Shown: in pieces, positions 34,278 through 43,277 of the stretch
Numbering within the stretch: position 1 is the first letter of the stretch
Layout: the number at the start of each line of letters is the position of its first letter
Position numbers and translations under genes: made by a program
The notes under the pieces: generated by a model
What the model saw: the letters and a program-made list of their open reading frames with translations, nothing else
What the model was told of the DNA's origin: nothing
The model's database searches: none
From: an uncultured Lentisphaerota bacterium
GTDB taxonomy: Bacteria; Verrucomicrobiota; Lentisphaeria; Oligosphaerales; CAITYL01
DNA length: 50,196 nt
NCBI GenBank assembly: GCA_903894975.1
Contig: CAITSE010000303.1
Span: 1 to 50,196, forward strand
Direction: 5' to 3'

Positions 34278-36662
34278 TCAGCCGCACTTGCTGTAGCCGC
34301 AGGCCAGGCATTTTTTGCAGCCTTCCTGCATGACCAGGCGGGGCTGGTTGCAGGCGGGGCAGAGGGGCAGGCGCGCGGCCGGCGGCGGCGCCGCGGCGAG
34401 GGACACGGCGGTGCCCTCGTCCATCTCGCCGGCGTCGGTGTCGGACTCGGGTTCGGGCGCCATCAGGCCGAGGGCGCGCAGGTGGCGGGCGATGACCCGG
34501 CCGATCTCGGCGGCCAGGGAGGGCACGTATTCGCCGCCGCTGAAATAGCCGCCTTCGGGATCGTGGATCGACTTGAGTTCCTCCACCAGGAAGGCCGGAT
34601 CCCGCTCGCGCCGGAAAATGGCCGAGATCAGGCGGGTCATGGCCACAATCCAACTGTAATGCTGCAAGTTCTTGGTGTTGATGAAGATCTCGTAGGGCCG
34701 CCGCCGGCCGCCGTCGTCGATGTCGTTGATGGTGACGTAGAACGCCTCCCGGGACACGGGGGTACGCACCTTGTAGGTGGTTCCGCCCAGCTCACCGGGG
34801 CGGCGTGACGGCGGCGCGGCCGCAGCGGAACTGCCGGCCGCGACGACTCCCTCCGCGGCTGCGGCCGGAGCCGGAACGGCGCCGGCCGCCGGCCGATCCT
34901 CGGACCGGACCAGGACGCCTTCCAGGTGGCCGCCCGGACGGAACGTGGTGCAACCCTTGAGCCCCCGTTCATAGGCGAGCCGGTAAATGCTCTCGAAACG
35001 GTCGAAGGGGAAGTCGGTCGGGACGTTGACGGTCTTGGAGATCGAACTGTCGACATGCCGCTGCAACTCCGCTTGCATCTCGATGTGCTCCTCGGGCGTG
35101 ACGCGGTCGGCGGTGACAAAGCCCGGCGGCAGTTCCGCATCGTCGGCGGGGCGGCCGAAGCGGCGGATGTATTCCGCGTAGGCGTGATCCAGCACCTCGA
35201 CTTCATCCACTTCCTGCTCCGCGCCCTTGCGGATGCGGCGGATGTAATGCAGGGCGAAAACCGGTTCGATGCCGCTGCTGACATTGCCGGCGAAGAGCGA
35301 GATGGTGCCGGTGGGGGCGATGCTGGTGAGGTGGGAATTGCGGATGCCGGAGCGTTTGATGCGGGCGCGGATGGCGGCCGGAAGTTCGCGGATGAATTTG
35401 CCCTGGAGATACTTGGCACGGACCAGCGCGGGGAATTCGCCCTTTTCCTCGGCCAGGCCGCAGGAGGCGTCGTAGGCGGCTTCATTGATGGTGCGCATGG
35501 CGGCGCCGGCGAGTTCCCGCGCGGCCGGGGCGCCGTAGGGCAGGCCCAGGGCGATGAGGGCGTCGGCCAGGCCGGTGACGCCGAGGCCCATGCGGCGCTT
35601 GGCCTTGGCTTCGACTTCCTGCCGGTGCAGCGGGAAGCGGCTGAGCTCGATCACATTGTCGAGGAAGCGCACGGCCAGACGCGCGGCCGCGGCCAGGGCC
35701 TCCAGGTCCAGTACGGCCTGCTTGCCGAAGGGATCCTTCACAAACCGGGTCAGGTTAAGCGACCCGAGCAGGCAGGCGCCGTAGGGCGGCAGCGGCTGTT
35801 CGCCGCAAGGGTTAGTGGCGCAGATGGTTTCGCAGTAGGCGAGATTGTTCCACTCGTTGACGCGGTCGATCATCAAGACGCCGGGCTCGGCGTAGTCGTA
35901 GGTGGAATGCATGATCCGGTCCCACAGTTCCCGGGCGCGGATGGTGCGGAAGGTTTTGCCGTCGAAGACCAACGGCCAGTCGGCATCGGCCGCCACCGCT
36001 TTCAGGAACGGGTCGGTGAGGGCTACGGAAAGATTGAACATGCTCAGGACGCCGGGCTCGCGCTTGGCGCTGATGAACGCCTCGATGTCGGGATGGTCAC
36101 AGCGGAGGATGCCCATCTGCGCGCCGCGGCGCTGGCCGGCGCTCATGATGGTGCGGCAGGTGGCGTCCAGAACTTTCATGAAACTGAGCGGACCGGAGGA
36201 TGTCGAATCCAGCGTGGCGATGTCGCTGCCGCGGGGACGGATGGTGGAAAAATCAAACCCGACGCCGCCGCCCTGTTTCTGGGTCAGGGCGGATTCCTTG
36301 ACGGTCTGGAAAATGCCTTCGATCGAGTCGTCGATCGTGCCCATGACGTAGCAGTTGAACATGGTCGTCTGCTTCCTGGTGGTGCCGGCATTGGCCAGAA
36401 TCCGGCCGCCGGGCAGAAAACGAAAGTCCGCGAGCAAGTCGTAGAACTTTTTTTCCCAGGCACGCGGCGTCTTTTCCACGGCGGCCACGGCGCGGGCGAC
36501 GCGGCGCCAGGTGTCCTCCACCGTCTGATCCACGATCGTGCCGCCGTTGCGGCGGTAGCGGTACTTCATGTCCCAGACTTGCAGGGACACGGGCGGCAGG
36601 CCGTCGGCGGTGGCGGGCGCCGGGGACGGAGACGGGGCGCGGGCGGGGCGGGGCTTGGACAT
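34278..36662 (-). CDS. nrdJ: Vitamin B12-dependent (class II) ribonucleoside-diphosphate reductase
   Basis: Class II RNR motifs: FNLSVALTDPFLKAV, NPCGEQPLPPYGACLLGSLNLTRFV, C-terminal zinc ribbon CPACNQPRLVMQEGCKKCLACGYSKCG. Confidence 0.95.
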   Translation of the reverse strand: MSKPRPARAPSPSPAPATADGLPPVSLQVWDMKYRYRRNGGTIVDQTVEDTWRRVARAVAAVEKTPRAWEKKFYDLLADFRFLPGGRILANAGTTRKQTTMFNCYVMGTIDDSIEGIFQTVKESALTQKQGGGVGFDFSTIRPRGSDIATLDSTSSGPLSFMKVLDATCRTIMSAGQRRGAQMGILRCDHPDIEAFISAKREPGVLSMFNLSVALTDPFLKAVAADADWPLVFDGKTFRTIRARELWDRIMHSTYDYAEPGVLMIDRVNEWNNLAYCETICATNPCGEQPLPPYGACLLGSLNLTRFVKDPFGKQAVLDLEALAAAARLAVRFLDNVIELSRFPLHRQEVEAKAKRRMGLGVTGLADALIALGLPYGAPAARELAGAAMRTINEAAYDASCGLAEEKGEFPALVRAKYLQGKFIRELPAAIRARIKRSGIRNSHLTSIAPTGTISLFAGNVSSGIEPVFALHYIRRIRKGAEQEVDEVEVLDHAYAEYIRRFGRPADDAELPPGFVTADRVTPEEHIEMQAELQRHVDSSISKTVNVPTDFPFDRFESIYRLAYERGLKGCTTFRPGGHLEGVLVRSEDRPAAGAVPAPAAAAEGVVAAGSSAAAAPPSRRPGELGGTTYKVRTPVSREAFYVTINDIDDGGRRRPYEIFINTKNLQHYSWIVAMTRLISAIFRRERDPAFLVEELKSIHDPEGGYFSGGEYVPSLAAEIGRVIARHLRALGLMAPEPESDTDAGEMDEGTAVSLAAAPPPAARLPLCPACNQPRLVMQEGCKKCLACGYSKCG

Positions 36663-36710
36663 GGGGCGGAGTTCCTTTGCGGGAAAGACTGTGGCGGAAG
36701 GGGTGAAAAC

Positions 36711-36759
36711 AGGGTTCAGGGTTCAGGGTTCAGGGTTCAGGGTTCAGGGTTCAGGGTTC
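36711..36759. repeat. Telomere-like tandem heptamer (AGGGTTC)x7
   Basis: Seven perfect AGGGTTC units, followed by AGGGGGGCGGGGG, just upstream of the nrdJ start. Confidence 0.97.
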
Positions 36760-36881
36760 AGGGGGGCGGGGGCAACATCTGAGATCTTTTCTACAGCCAT
36801 TACAACTCTATATCTTTGAAAAACCTGAACCCCGAACCCTTTGCTGCAGAACGTCGTTCTGCATGCGCCTCGAGGATGCCA

Positions 36882-38036
36882 TCACCCGGCGCCGCGGGGC
36901 GCGGCGGGGCGCGGCGGAATGACCAGCTTCATGCCGGGCTTGACGGAATTGCCGCCGCGGAGGGCGTCCGGGTTGGCCTCACGGATGAGGTTCCAGGAGG
37001 CGGCGGCGCCGTAAAACTTGCGGGCGATGCTGGAAAGAGTGTCCCCGGACTGCACGGTGTAGGTGGTGCGGGCGCCGGGCAGATTGGCAGCCGCGGGGGC
37101 GACTGCAACATCCGTTCCCGCGGCCGGCAAGGTCAAGGCCGCGTGCCCGCCGCCAGAGGAGAGCCGCACCAACGGCGTGAACGGCCGGGAGGCGGTGGCG
37201 GCTACCGGAGCGGGTTTGACCGCCGGGCCAGTCGCGGGGCCGGGAACGGTGCCCGGGGAGCGCGCGACGCCGGCCGGCCCCGTCGGGGCGGGGCGCCGGG
37301 CGTCGGGCGCGTCGGCGGCGGGATCCATAATCGGTCCGTCCTCGCGGATGGGCGGTTCGACCATGGTCACGGCGCCGGCGGCGCGCGGCGGCGAGGGAAT
37401 GACCACCGGGGCGGCGGCAAACGCCGTGCCGGTGACGGATTCCGGCGGCGGCAACGGTCCGGCGGCATCCCCGGCGGCCGGAACCGCCGCGGCGGGATCG
37501 GACTTGGCCAGCAACTCGCGCAGGCGGCGAACTTCGGCGTTGGCCTGCTGCAAACGCTGGAGCAAGTATTTTTCCCGGGAATTATAGGAGGACGGGCCGT
37601 CCTGCTGATTCCGGGTGATGAGCATTTCGACGTCGCCCGGATAGCGGTCGGCGAGTTGGACTAAACAGGTACGTTCCGCACGGGCCAGCCATTTTTCCAC
37701 GGCCTCCCGGTCCTCGGTGTTGGCCGTGGCCTTGCGCAGATAGAGCCGGTAATGGATGACGGCCTGAAACGGATCGTTCAACCGTTCTTCGCAGAGCATG
37801 GCCAGTTGCAGGTGCGCTTTCACCGATTTGGGGGTCAGGCGCAGGCAGGTTTCAAAGGCTTGGGCGGCCTCTTCGTACTTGCCTTCGTCGCGGAGACGGG
37901 CACCCTTCAGGTAGAAGGGATTGCGGTCATCCACCATATTCGTATCGGTGCCGCATCCGGTCAGACCGGAGGCCAGGGAAACGAGTCCCGCGGCCAGCAG
38001 GGCCGCCCGGAACAGTTTTGCCAGCGTGTGGTTCAT
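36882..38036 (-). CDS. TPR plus LysM domain lipoprotein
   Basis: Lipobox LASGLTGCG; TPR-like YLKGARLRDEGKYEEAAQAFETCLRLTP; C-terminal LysM TYTVQSGDTLSSIARKFYGAAASWNLIREANPDAL. Confidence 0.9.
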   Translation of the reverse strand: MNHTLAKLFRAALLAAGLVSLASGLTGCGTDTNMVDDRNPFYLKGARLRDEGKYEEAAQAFETCLRLTPKSVKAHLQLAMLCEERLNDPFQAVIHYRLYLRKATANTEDREAVEKWLARAERTCLVQLADRYPGDVEMLITRNQQDGPSSYNSREKYLLQRLQQANAEVRRLRELLAKSDPAAAVPAAGDAAGPLPPPESVTGTAFAAAPVVIPSPPRAAGAVTMVEPPIREDGPIMDPAADAPDARRPAPTGPAGVARSPGTVPGPATGPAVKPAPVAATASRPFTPLVRLSSGGGHAALTLPAAGTDVAVAPAAANLPGARTTYTVQSGDTLSSIARKFYGAAASWNLIREANPDALRGGNSVKPGMKLVIPPRPAAPRGAG

Positions 38037-38057
38037 GGTGTTTCCGCCAGCGTGGGT

Positions 38058-38912
38058 TCAGGAGAACTGGACGGCGGAAAGCAGGGATACCGCCATGCCT
38101 TTCGGCGCGAACACAGAGCCCTGGCGCACCGTCCAGCGGTTGGGCGCGCCGGCCTCTAGAACATAGTGCGTATTATCGACGGTGGCGGTCAGCGGCGAGC
38201 CGTCCGGGTGCCGCGCCTCAAACCCGGTTTTGAGCAGCATGGGCAGGGCGCCGGCCACATCCCAGAGTTTGAGGTGGCCGAAATAGGCCAGGTACCGCCC
38301 CAGCATCAAGTACATCAGGGAACTGACGGCGCAGCCGGTGACCTGGACCGGGTTCGGGCGCTGGAAGCGGCCGGTTTTGGCGACCAGTTGGCTGAGAGCG
38401 ATCATGCTGCCGTCATTAAGCGGGCGCGGATGCGGCGCCAACAGACACAGATCCACCTGGTCGACCGAGCCATAGACATCGATTTTTTCGGCGAAAAAAA
38501 CCTGGCCGTGGTTGGAAATGAAGATTTCCCCCTGCTGCGGCAGGATGATGGCGCCTTCGGTAAGCACGCCGTTTTCCATGAGGCCGATGGAGGTGCCCCA
38601 ATAGGCAAGTTTGTGGGCGTAGGGCGCGGTGCCGTCGATGGGGTCGACCACCCAGGCCCGGCCCTTGAGCATGGCCTGGATATAGGCTTCGTCATGGTCG
38701 CCGACGGTTTCCTCGCCGAGCATCCAACTGCCCTGTTCGGGATGATTGAACTGGCGATCCAGCAGGGTCTCGATCTCGCCGTCGGCCGGCGTGACCAGGG
38801 TCTGATCCGGCTTCAGCCACCATTCGGAATTCTCAAAATGATGCAGGCCGATACGCCCGCACTCCAGCATCAGTTCGAGCATGTCGTTCACGCGCCAAGC
38901 CGTGGGATTCAT
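38058..38912 (-). CDS. Inositol monophosphatase family protein
   Basis: TPADGEIETLLDRQF, GEETV, WVVDPIDGTAPYAHKLAYWGTSIGL, WDVAGALPML. Confidence 0.92.
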   Translation of the reverse strand: MNPTAWRVNDMLELMLECGRIGLHHFENSEWWLKPDQTLVTPADGEIETLLDRQFNHPEQGSWMLGEETVGDHDEAYIQAMLKGRAWVVDPIDGTAPYAHKLAYWGTSIGLMENGVLTEGAIILPQQGEIFISNHGQVFFAEKIDVYGSVDQVDLCLLAPHPRPLNDGSMIALSQLVAKTGRFQRPNPVQVTGCAVSSLMYLMLGRYLAYFGHLKLWDVAGALPMLLKTGFEARHPDGSPLTATVDNTHYVLEAGAPNRWTVRQGSVFAPKGMAVSLLSAVQFS

Positions 38913-39258
38913 GGGCGCTTTTCCCGGACGGTTCCGGATTGATTTCCCGTCCCGCCTGTTTTCGCCCTGCGGCGGGCCGCATCCATCACCGTCCACTGAC
39001 ACTATGTTCCGCCGGGCGGAAAAAGGCAAGAGGGGGCTCGGGTTTGAAGGTCTGTGGCCAGTGGTGGGAGAAACGGCACGATCCGTCCGATCCGACTGAT
39101 CCCGCGGAGAGATATTCAGGCATCGCCGCGAGTCAAAGGACGGGAGGGACAAGAGAAAGACACCAGGGACAGAATGATCGACGGGCTGGGAACCTTGAAC
39201 GGGAAAATCCGGCGTCCCTGGTGTCTCTTGAGTCCCTGGTGTCCCTACCTCTCGTCCT

Positions 39259-40365
39259 TCAGTCCCTCGCCAAGGTGAAAAGCGGAGCGACTTTGCCGAT
39301 TTCACCGACCTGGCCGAGCAAGACCAGGACGGCGCCGGGAGCGAGCGGCGTGTCATCCTGGGGATTGTAGAGGAACCGTTCCACCGCGGGTGGGCGGAGG
39401 GCAACGACCATGACGTCGGCCCGGCCGCGGAGGCCCAGGGCGCCCAGGGTCTGCCCGGCCGCCGGCGACCCGACCTCGACTTTCAGTTCCTCGAATCGAT
39501 AATTTCCGGCCCGATCCCGCAACATGGTATCGAGGAAGGTGACAACCGAGGGGCGGACCAGTTCGCTGACCATGCGCAGGCCGCCGATGGAATCAGGATT
39601 GACCGTGGCGTCCGCGCCGGCGGTGAGCATTTTACCGCAGGCGGCGGTGTCCTCGACCTTGCTGACGATGCGGAGCTTCGGGTTCAGAGCGCGGGCGGAA
39701 AGGGTGACGAAGAGATTGTCCTTGTCTTCGGGCAGGCAGGTGATGAGTCCGAACGCGCGGTCGATGCCGGCGGCCAACAGGACGGCATCGGCGTCGGCAC
39801 TGCCCGTGACCGAGAGGAACTCGCCATGCTCGCGGGCGGCGGCGGCCAGAACTTCGGGGTCGCGGTCCACGACCACGCACGAGCGCTGGGTCAGCAACAG
39901 TTCGTTGAGGCAGTTCAGCCCGGTGTTGCCCAGGCCGCAGATGATCACATGTCCCTGGAGTTGTGCGATCTGTTTGTCCATTTTTTTTCTCCGCATGGCA
40001 TGACTGAACATGCCTTCCACGATCAGGCCGGTGAGGTTGGTGATGACAAAGGCCGGTACCGACACGCCGACCACGGCCAGCCCCATGGTGTAGAACTCGG
40101 CCAGGGCCAGGCCGCGGAGCGACAGCCAGTCGCCGTAGCCGATGGTGGTCAGGGTGATAACCACCATGAACAGACAGTCCTTGAGCGTCCAGTCCGGCCG
40201 GCCGTAATAGATGCCGAGCAGGTAATAGCAGAGTGTGCTGAGCACGACCACCGCCCCGAGCACGACTGCGCCGTAGCGGAACCACCGGATCGGGTTGTAA
40301 CCGCCCATCACGTCCCCGCTTTTGGGGGCGTCACGCTTCTTGGATTCGCTGTTCCGTCTGGACAT
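39259..40365 (-). CDS. Two-TM potassium channel with TrkA-N/TrkA-C (RCK) domains
   Basis: Selectivity filter TLTTIGYGD; VIICGLGNTGLNCLNELL NAD-binding fold; C-terminal TrkA-C-like domain. Confidence 0.93.
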   Translation of the reverse strand: MSRRNSESKKRDAPKSGDVMGGYNPIRWFRYGAVVLGAVVVLSTLCYYLLGIYYGRPDWTLKDCLFMVVITLTTIGYGDWLSLRGLALAEFYTMGLAVVGVSVPAFVITNLTGLIVEGMFSHAMRRKKMDKQIAQLQGHVIICGLGNTGLNCLNELLLTQRSCVVVDRDPEVLAAAAREHGEFLSVTGSADADAVLLAAGIDRAFGLITCLPEDKDNLFVTLSARALNPKLRIVSKVEDTAACGKMLTAGADATVNPDSIGGLRMVSELVRPSVVTFLDTMLRDRAGNYRFEELKVEVGSPAAGQTLGALGLRGRADVMVVALRPPAVERFLYNPQDDTPLAPGAVLVLLGQVGEIGKVAPLFTLARD

Positions 40366-40504
40366 GCCATTTCCCTGCAAGCATCCGCCGACCCGGCCGG
40401 CGGTAGCCCGTACCATAGCCTGTGGCTTGTGGTCTGCGGCCCTGTGGGTGGAGCGCGGGTGCTTGATCCGTCCGATCCGTCCGATCTGACCGATCGGCAA
40501 AGAA

Positions 40505-41278
40505 TTACGCCCGGCCGTCCTCGGCCCAATCCGGCACACGGCGCCCGGCCCGGCGCAGGGCGCGCTGACAGGCGTCCGCCTGCGGATCGAACCGGAGCAG
40601 CAGGTCGTGAAATTCGTCCTGATGATGAAGATGCCGGGTATGGCAAAGTTCATGCAACAGCACATGCCGGACCAGTTCCTGAGGGAGAAACAACAGCTTG
40701 GCATTGAGCGTGATAACGCCGGCATGTGTGCAACTCCCCCAGCGCGAGCGCTGCCAGCCGGTGCGGACTCCGGCCACATCCAGCCCGCACGCCGCGGCCA
40801 GCCGCCGCAGTTCCGGCGGCAGGGTTGCCGCCGCCCGGTCCCGCAGCCAGCCTTTCAGCGCCGTCACCAGTTGCGCGGTTTCCACGCCGCGGCCATGCCG
40901 GATGTGTAAAATCCGCTCCGCCCCGGCCGCGGCCGGCTCCGCCCACGTCTGCACCGGCACCAGCCGGCCCGGAGCCGGACGTTCATCATAGCGGACAGAC
41001 CAGTTCTCCTCCAAGGCCGGAAGCTCAATCCGCACCGGTGCCGTGACCGGGGCGGATGCGTCCTTGCCGGACGCGGCCAATTCCGCCTGTCGCGCCGCCA
41101 GCCGCTGAAAGGCGGTCTCAATCCAGCGCCGATGGCGCCGGACGACGTCCCGGACTGCGGACGCCGCTACCCCGGGCGGCGTCACTACCACTAGTCCTTC
41201 CTGCGGAGTCACTTCCAGTCGAAGCCGGCGGCAGCGTGCGCTCACCCGGAGGACATAGATTGGCAAATCATCATTCAT
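40505..41278 (-). CDS. YgjP/SprT-like metal-dependent hydrolase (DUF45)
   Basis: WGSCTHAGVITLNAKLLFLPQELVRHVLLHELCHTRHLHHQDEFHDLL. Confidence 0.93.
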   Translation of the reverse strand: MNDDLPIYVLRVSARCRRLRLEVTPQEGLVVVTPPGVAASAVRDVVRRHRRWIETAFQRLAARQAELAASGKDASAPVTAPVRIELPALEENWSVRYDERPAPGRLVPVQTWAEPAAAGAERILHIRHGRGVETAQLVTALKGWLRDRAAATLPPELRRLAAACGLDVAGVRTGWQRSRWGSCTHAGVITLNAKLLFLPQELVRHVLLHELCHTRHLHHQDEFHDLLLRFDPQADACQRALRRAGRRVPDWAEDGRA

Positions 41279-41384
41279 GCCGGCATACCATAGGCTTGAT
41301 TTTGAATTTAAACCGCTTTACCTTGCGGGGGTTCCGGAATGGTTCCGGCAAATCCTGGATTTTCGGCATTCCGCGGAGGTTTTC

Positions 41385-41903
41385 GTGAATTCAATCCTGG
41401 CACCGATCTTCACCCGGCGCAGTATCCGCCAATTTCTGCCCAGCACCCTGACGGAGGCCCAGCTCCGCGACTTGCTGGAGGCGGCCATGGCCGCGCCCTC
41501 GGCTTGCGCCAAGGATCCGTGGCGCTTCCTCGTCGTGCAGGAAAAAGCGCACCTGACGGCCCTGGCCGCGGGGCTGCCCAACGGCGCGTTCCTCAAAGAT
41601 GCGGCGGCGGGAATCGTCGTCTGCGGGGATCTTCAGGCCGCGCATGACGGACAATTGTCCTTCCTGCTTCAGGATTGCGGCGCGGCCATCGAAAACTTGT
41701 TGCTGGCGGCGTCCCTGCTCGGACTGGGCGCCTGCTGGCTTGGCGTGCATCCGCGGCAGGAGCGTATCGAACAGCTGCGCCACCTCTGCCGCATTCCCGA
41801 ATCCATCCTGCCGGTCGCGGTCATCGCGCTGGGCCGTCCGGGCGAAGAAAAACCGCCCCGGACGCGTCATCAGGACGCTTTTGTCCGGCGCGAAACCTGG
41901 TGA
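41385..41903 (+). CDS. Nitroreductase family protein
   Basis: FTRRSIRQFLPSTLTEAQLRDLLEAAMAAPSACAKDPWRFLVVQ; GTG start at 41385 after GCGGAGG; GACWLGVHP. Confidence 0.93.
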   Translation: MNSILAPIFTRRSIRQFLPSTLTEAQLRDLLEAAMAAPSACAKDPWRFLVVQEKAHLTALAAGLPNGAFLKDAAAGIVVCGDLQAAHDGQLSFLLQDCGAAIENLLLAASLLGLGACWLGVHPRQERIEQLRHLCRIPESILPVAVIALGRPGEEKPPRTRHQDAFVRRETW

Positions 41904-41924
41904 CCCGCGGATCACGGAGAGCCC

Positions 41925-43229
41925 ATGCCCCCGGAACCTGACAACGCCACCGAACCCACCGCTCCTTCCGGCACGGAAACAGAAGGCCGCCTCACGTTGG
42001 CGGCTCTGGTCTGTGACGGCGTCGCCAACTTCGGGGCACGGGCCCGGAAAGACGGAACCCGCGCCGCCGCCCTCCTGAGCCGCGACCGGGAACTGGCCGC
42101 GCCGTGCGTGGCCCGGCACGGCGGAGTCCTGCTCAAGACCACTGAAGATATGGCGTTCCTGTATTTTGACAGTGCCGCGCACGCCGTGGCCGCGGCCCTG
42201 GAAATCCGGCAAGCCCTGGCCGAAGCCGCGCCAACCCTGCCCCGGGACGAAATCCTCGGCCACCGCTTCGGCATTCACCTTGGCGACGTCATGGTCACGG
42301 ATGCCAATGTCACCGGTCCCAGCCTGGACATCGCCGCCCACCTCCAGAGCCAGGCCGCCGCCGGCGAAATCTGCCTTTCCCGGACCGTGATGGAAGTGGC
42401 CAAGCCCTATCTCGATCTCCAGGCGGTCTACCTCGGCTCCCGCCAATTTCCCAACCTCCCTGACGCACTGCCAGTGTTCCGGTTGGCGCCGGAAGCGCTA
42501 GAACTGGCGGCCGGTTCGCGGCGCCGCCGCGCGGTTTGGCGTATCGTCCTCATCATCACCGCCGCCCTGCTCCTGCTCGGCGGCGCCGCCGGCGCCCTGG
42601 CCTATTTCAAAAAGAACGCCGTCAAGCCACCGCCACCCGACGCCAAGCTCGTAAAAAAAACCGCCGCCCCGGCGAAACCGGCCCCGCCCAAGCCGCCGCC
42701 CCCGCCCAAGACCGTCGACGAGGCGCGCAAGCTCTTTCTCGCCCGCCAGGACCTCGCCGGCTTGCAACAATGGCTGGGGAAAAATGGCGATGGATCTTCG
42801 CCGGCCGCCCAAAACGCCAAAATCCTCGGCGAACTTCAGGTACGCATCAAGGACCGCCTGGCCACCACGTCCATGGCCAATCCGCTCCTGCTGGGACCGC
42901 CGCCCCCGGCCGGAACCGCGCGTGGCAAAACCGGCGATCCCTTCCGGGCCTGGCGCGAGGCGGACGGCCGCATCACCCTGGAAAATCCCGGCGGCCGCCA
43001 GACCCTGAAACTCCAGGACGTTCCCTTCAAGAATTCTCGCCTGATCCTGCTCGCCCTCCTCAAGGAACTGCCGCCGGATTCGCCGGAGGCACAGAAATTG
43101 CATCGGGCCCTGCCCGTCGCCGAAGAAGAATACGGCAAGGCCGGCCTGTTCACCCCCGTCCCGACCGCCAGGACCGGCACCGGCCAGACGGCCGCCACCC
43201 CGCCCGCGCCAAGCCAGACGGCACCCTGA
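41925..43229 (+). CDS. Class III adenylate/guanylate cyclase homology domain plus TM and Pro-rich region; probably catalytically altered
   Basis: LTLAALVCDGVANF, KTTEDMAFLYF, FGIHLGDVMVTDANVTGPSLDIAAHLQSQAAAGEICLSRTV; TM RIVLIITAALLLLGGAAGALAYF. Confidence 0.85.
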   Translation: MPPEPDNATEPTAPSGTETEGRLTLAALVCDGVANFGARARKDGTRAAALLSRDRELAAPCVARHGGVLLKTTEDMAFLYFDSAAHAVAAALEIRQALAEAAPTLPRDEILGHRFGIHLGDVMVTDANVTGPSLDIAAHLQSQAAAGEICLSRTVMEVAKPYLDLQAVYLGSRQFPNLPDALPVFRLAPEALELAAGSRRRRAVWRIVLIITAALLLLGGAAGALAYFKKNAVKPPPPDAKLVKKTAAPAKPAPPKPPPPPKTVDEARKLFLARQDLAGLQQWLGKNGDGSSPAAQNAKILGELQVRIKDRLATTSMANPLLLGPPPPAGTARGKTGDPFRAWREADGRITLENPGGRQTLKLQDVPFKNSRLILLALLKELPPDSPEAQKLHRALPVAEEEYGKAGLFTPVPTARTGTGQTAATPPAPSQTAP

Positions 43230-43277
43230 CCGTATTGACACCACCGTCCCACCGTTACACCGTTACATTATGCCATC

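Noticed and set aside
36711-36759. Heptamer array considered as a CRISPR array or true telomere
   Set aside because: No spacers between units, and internal chromosomal location between ordinary genes; only a tandem repeat.
34926-36782. 618-aa plus-strand ORF with GFRVQGSGFRVQGSG tail
   Set aside because: Antisense to nrdJ; the tail is just translation of the AGGGTTC array.
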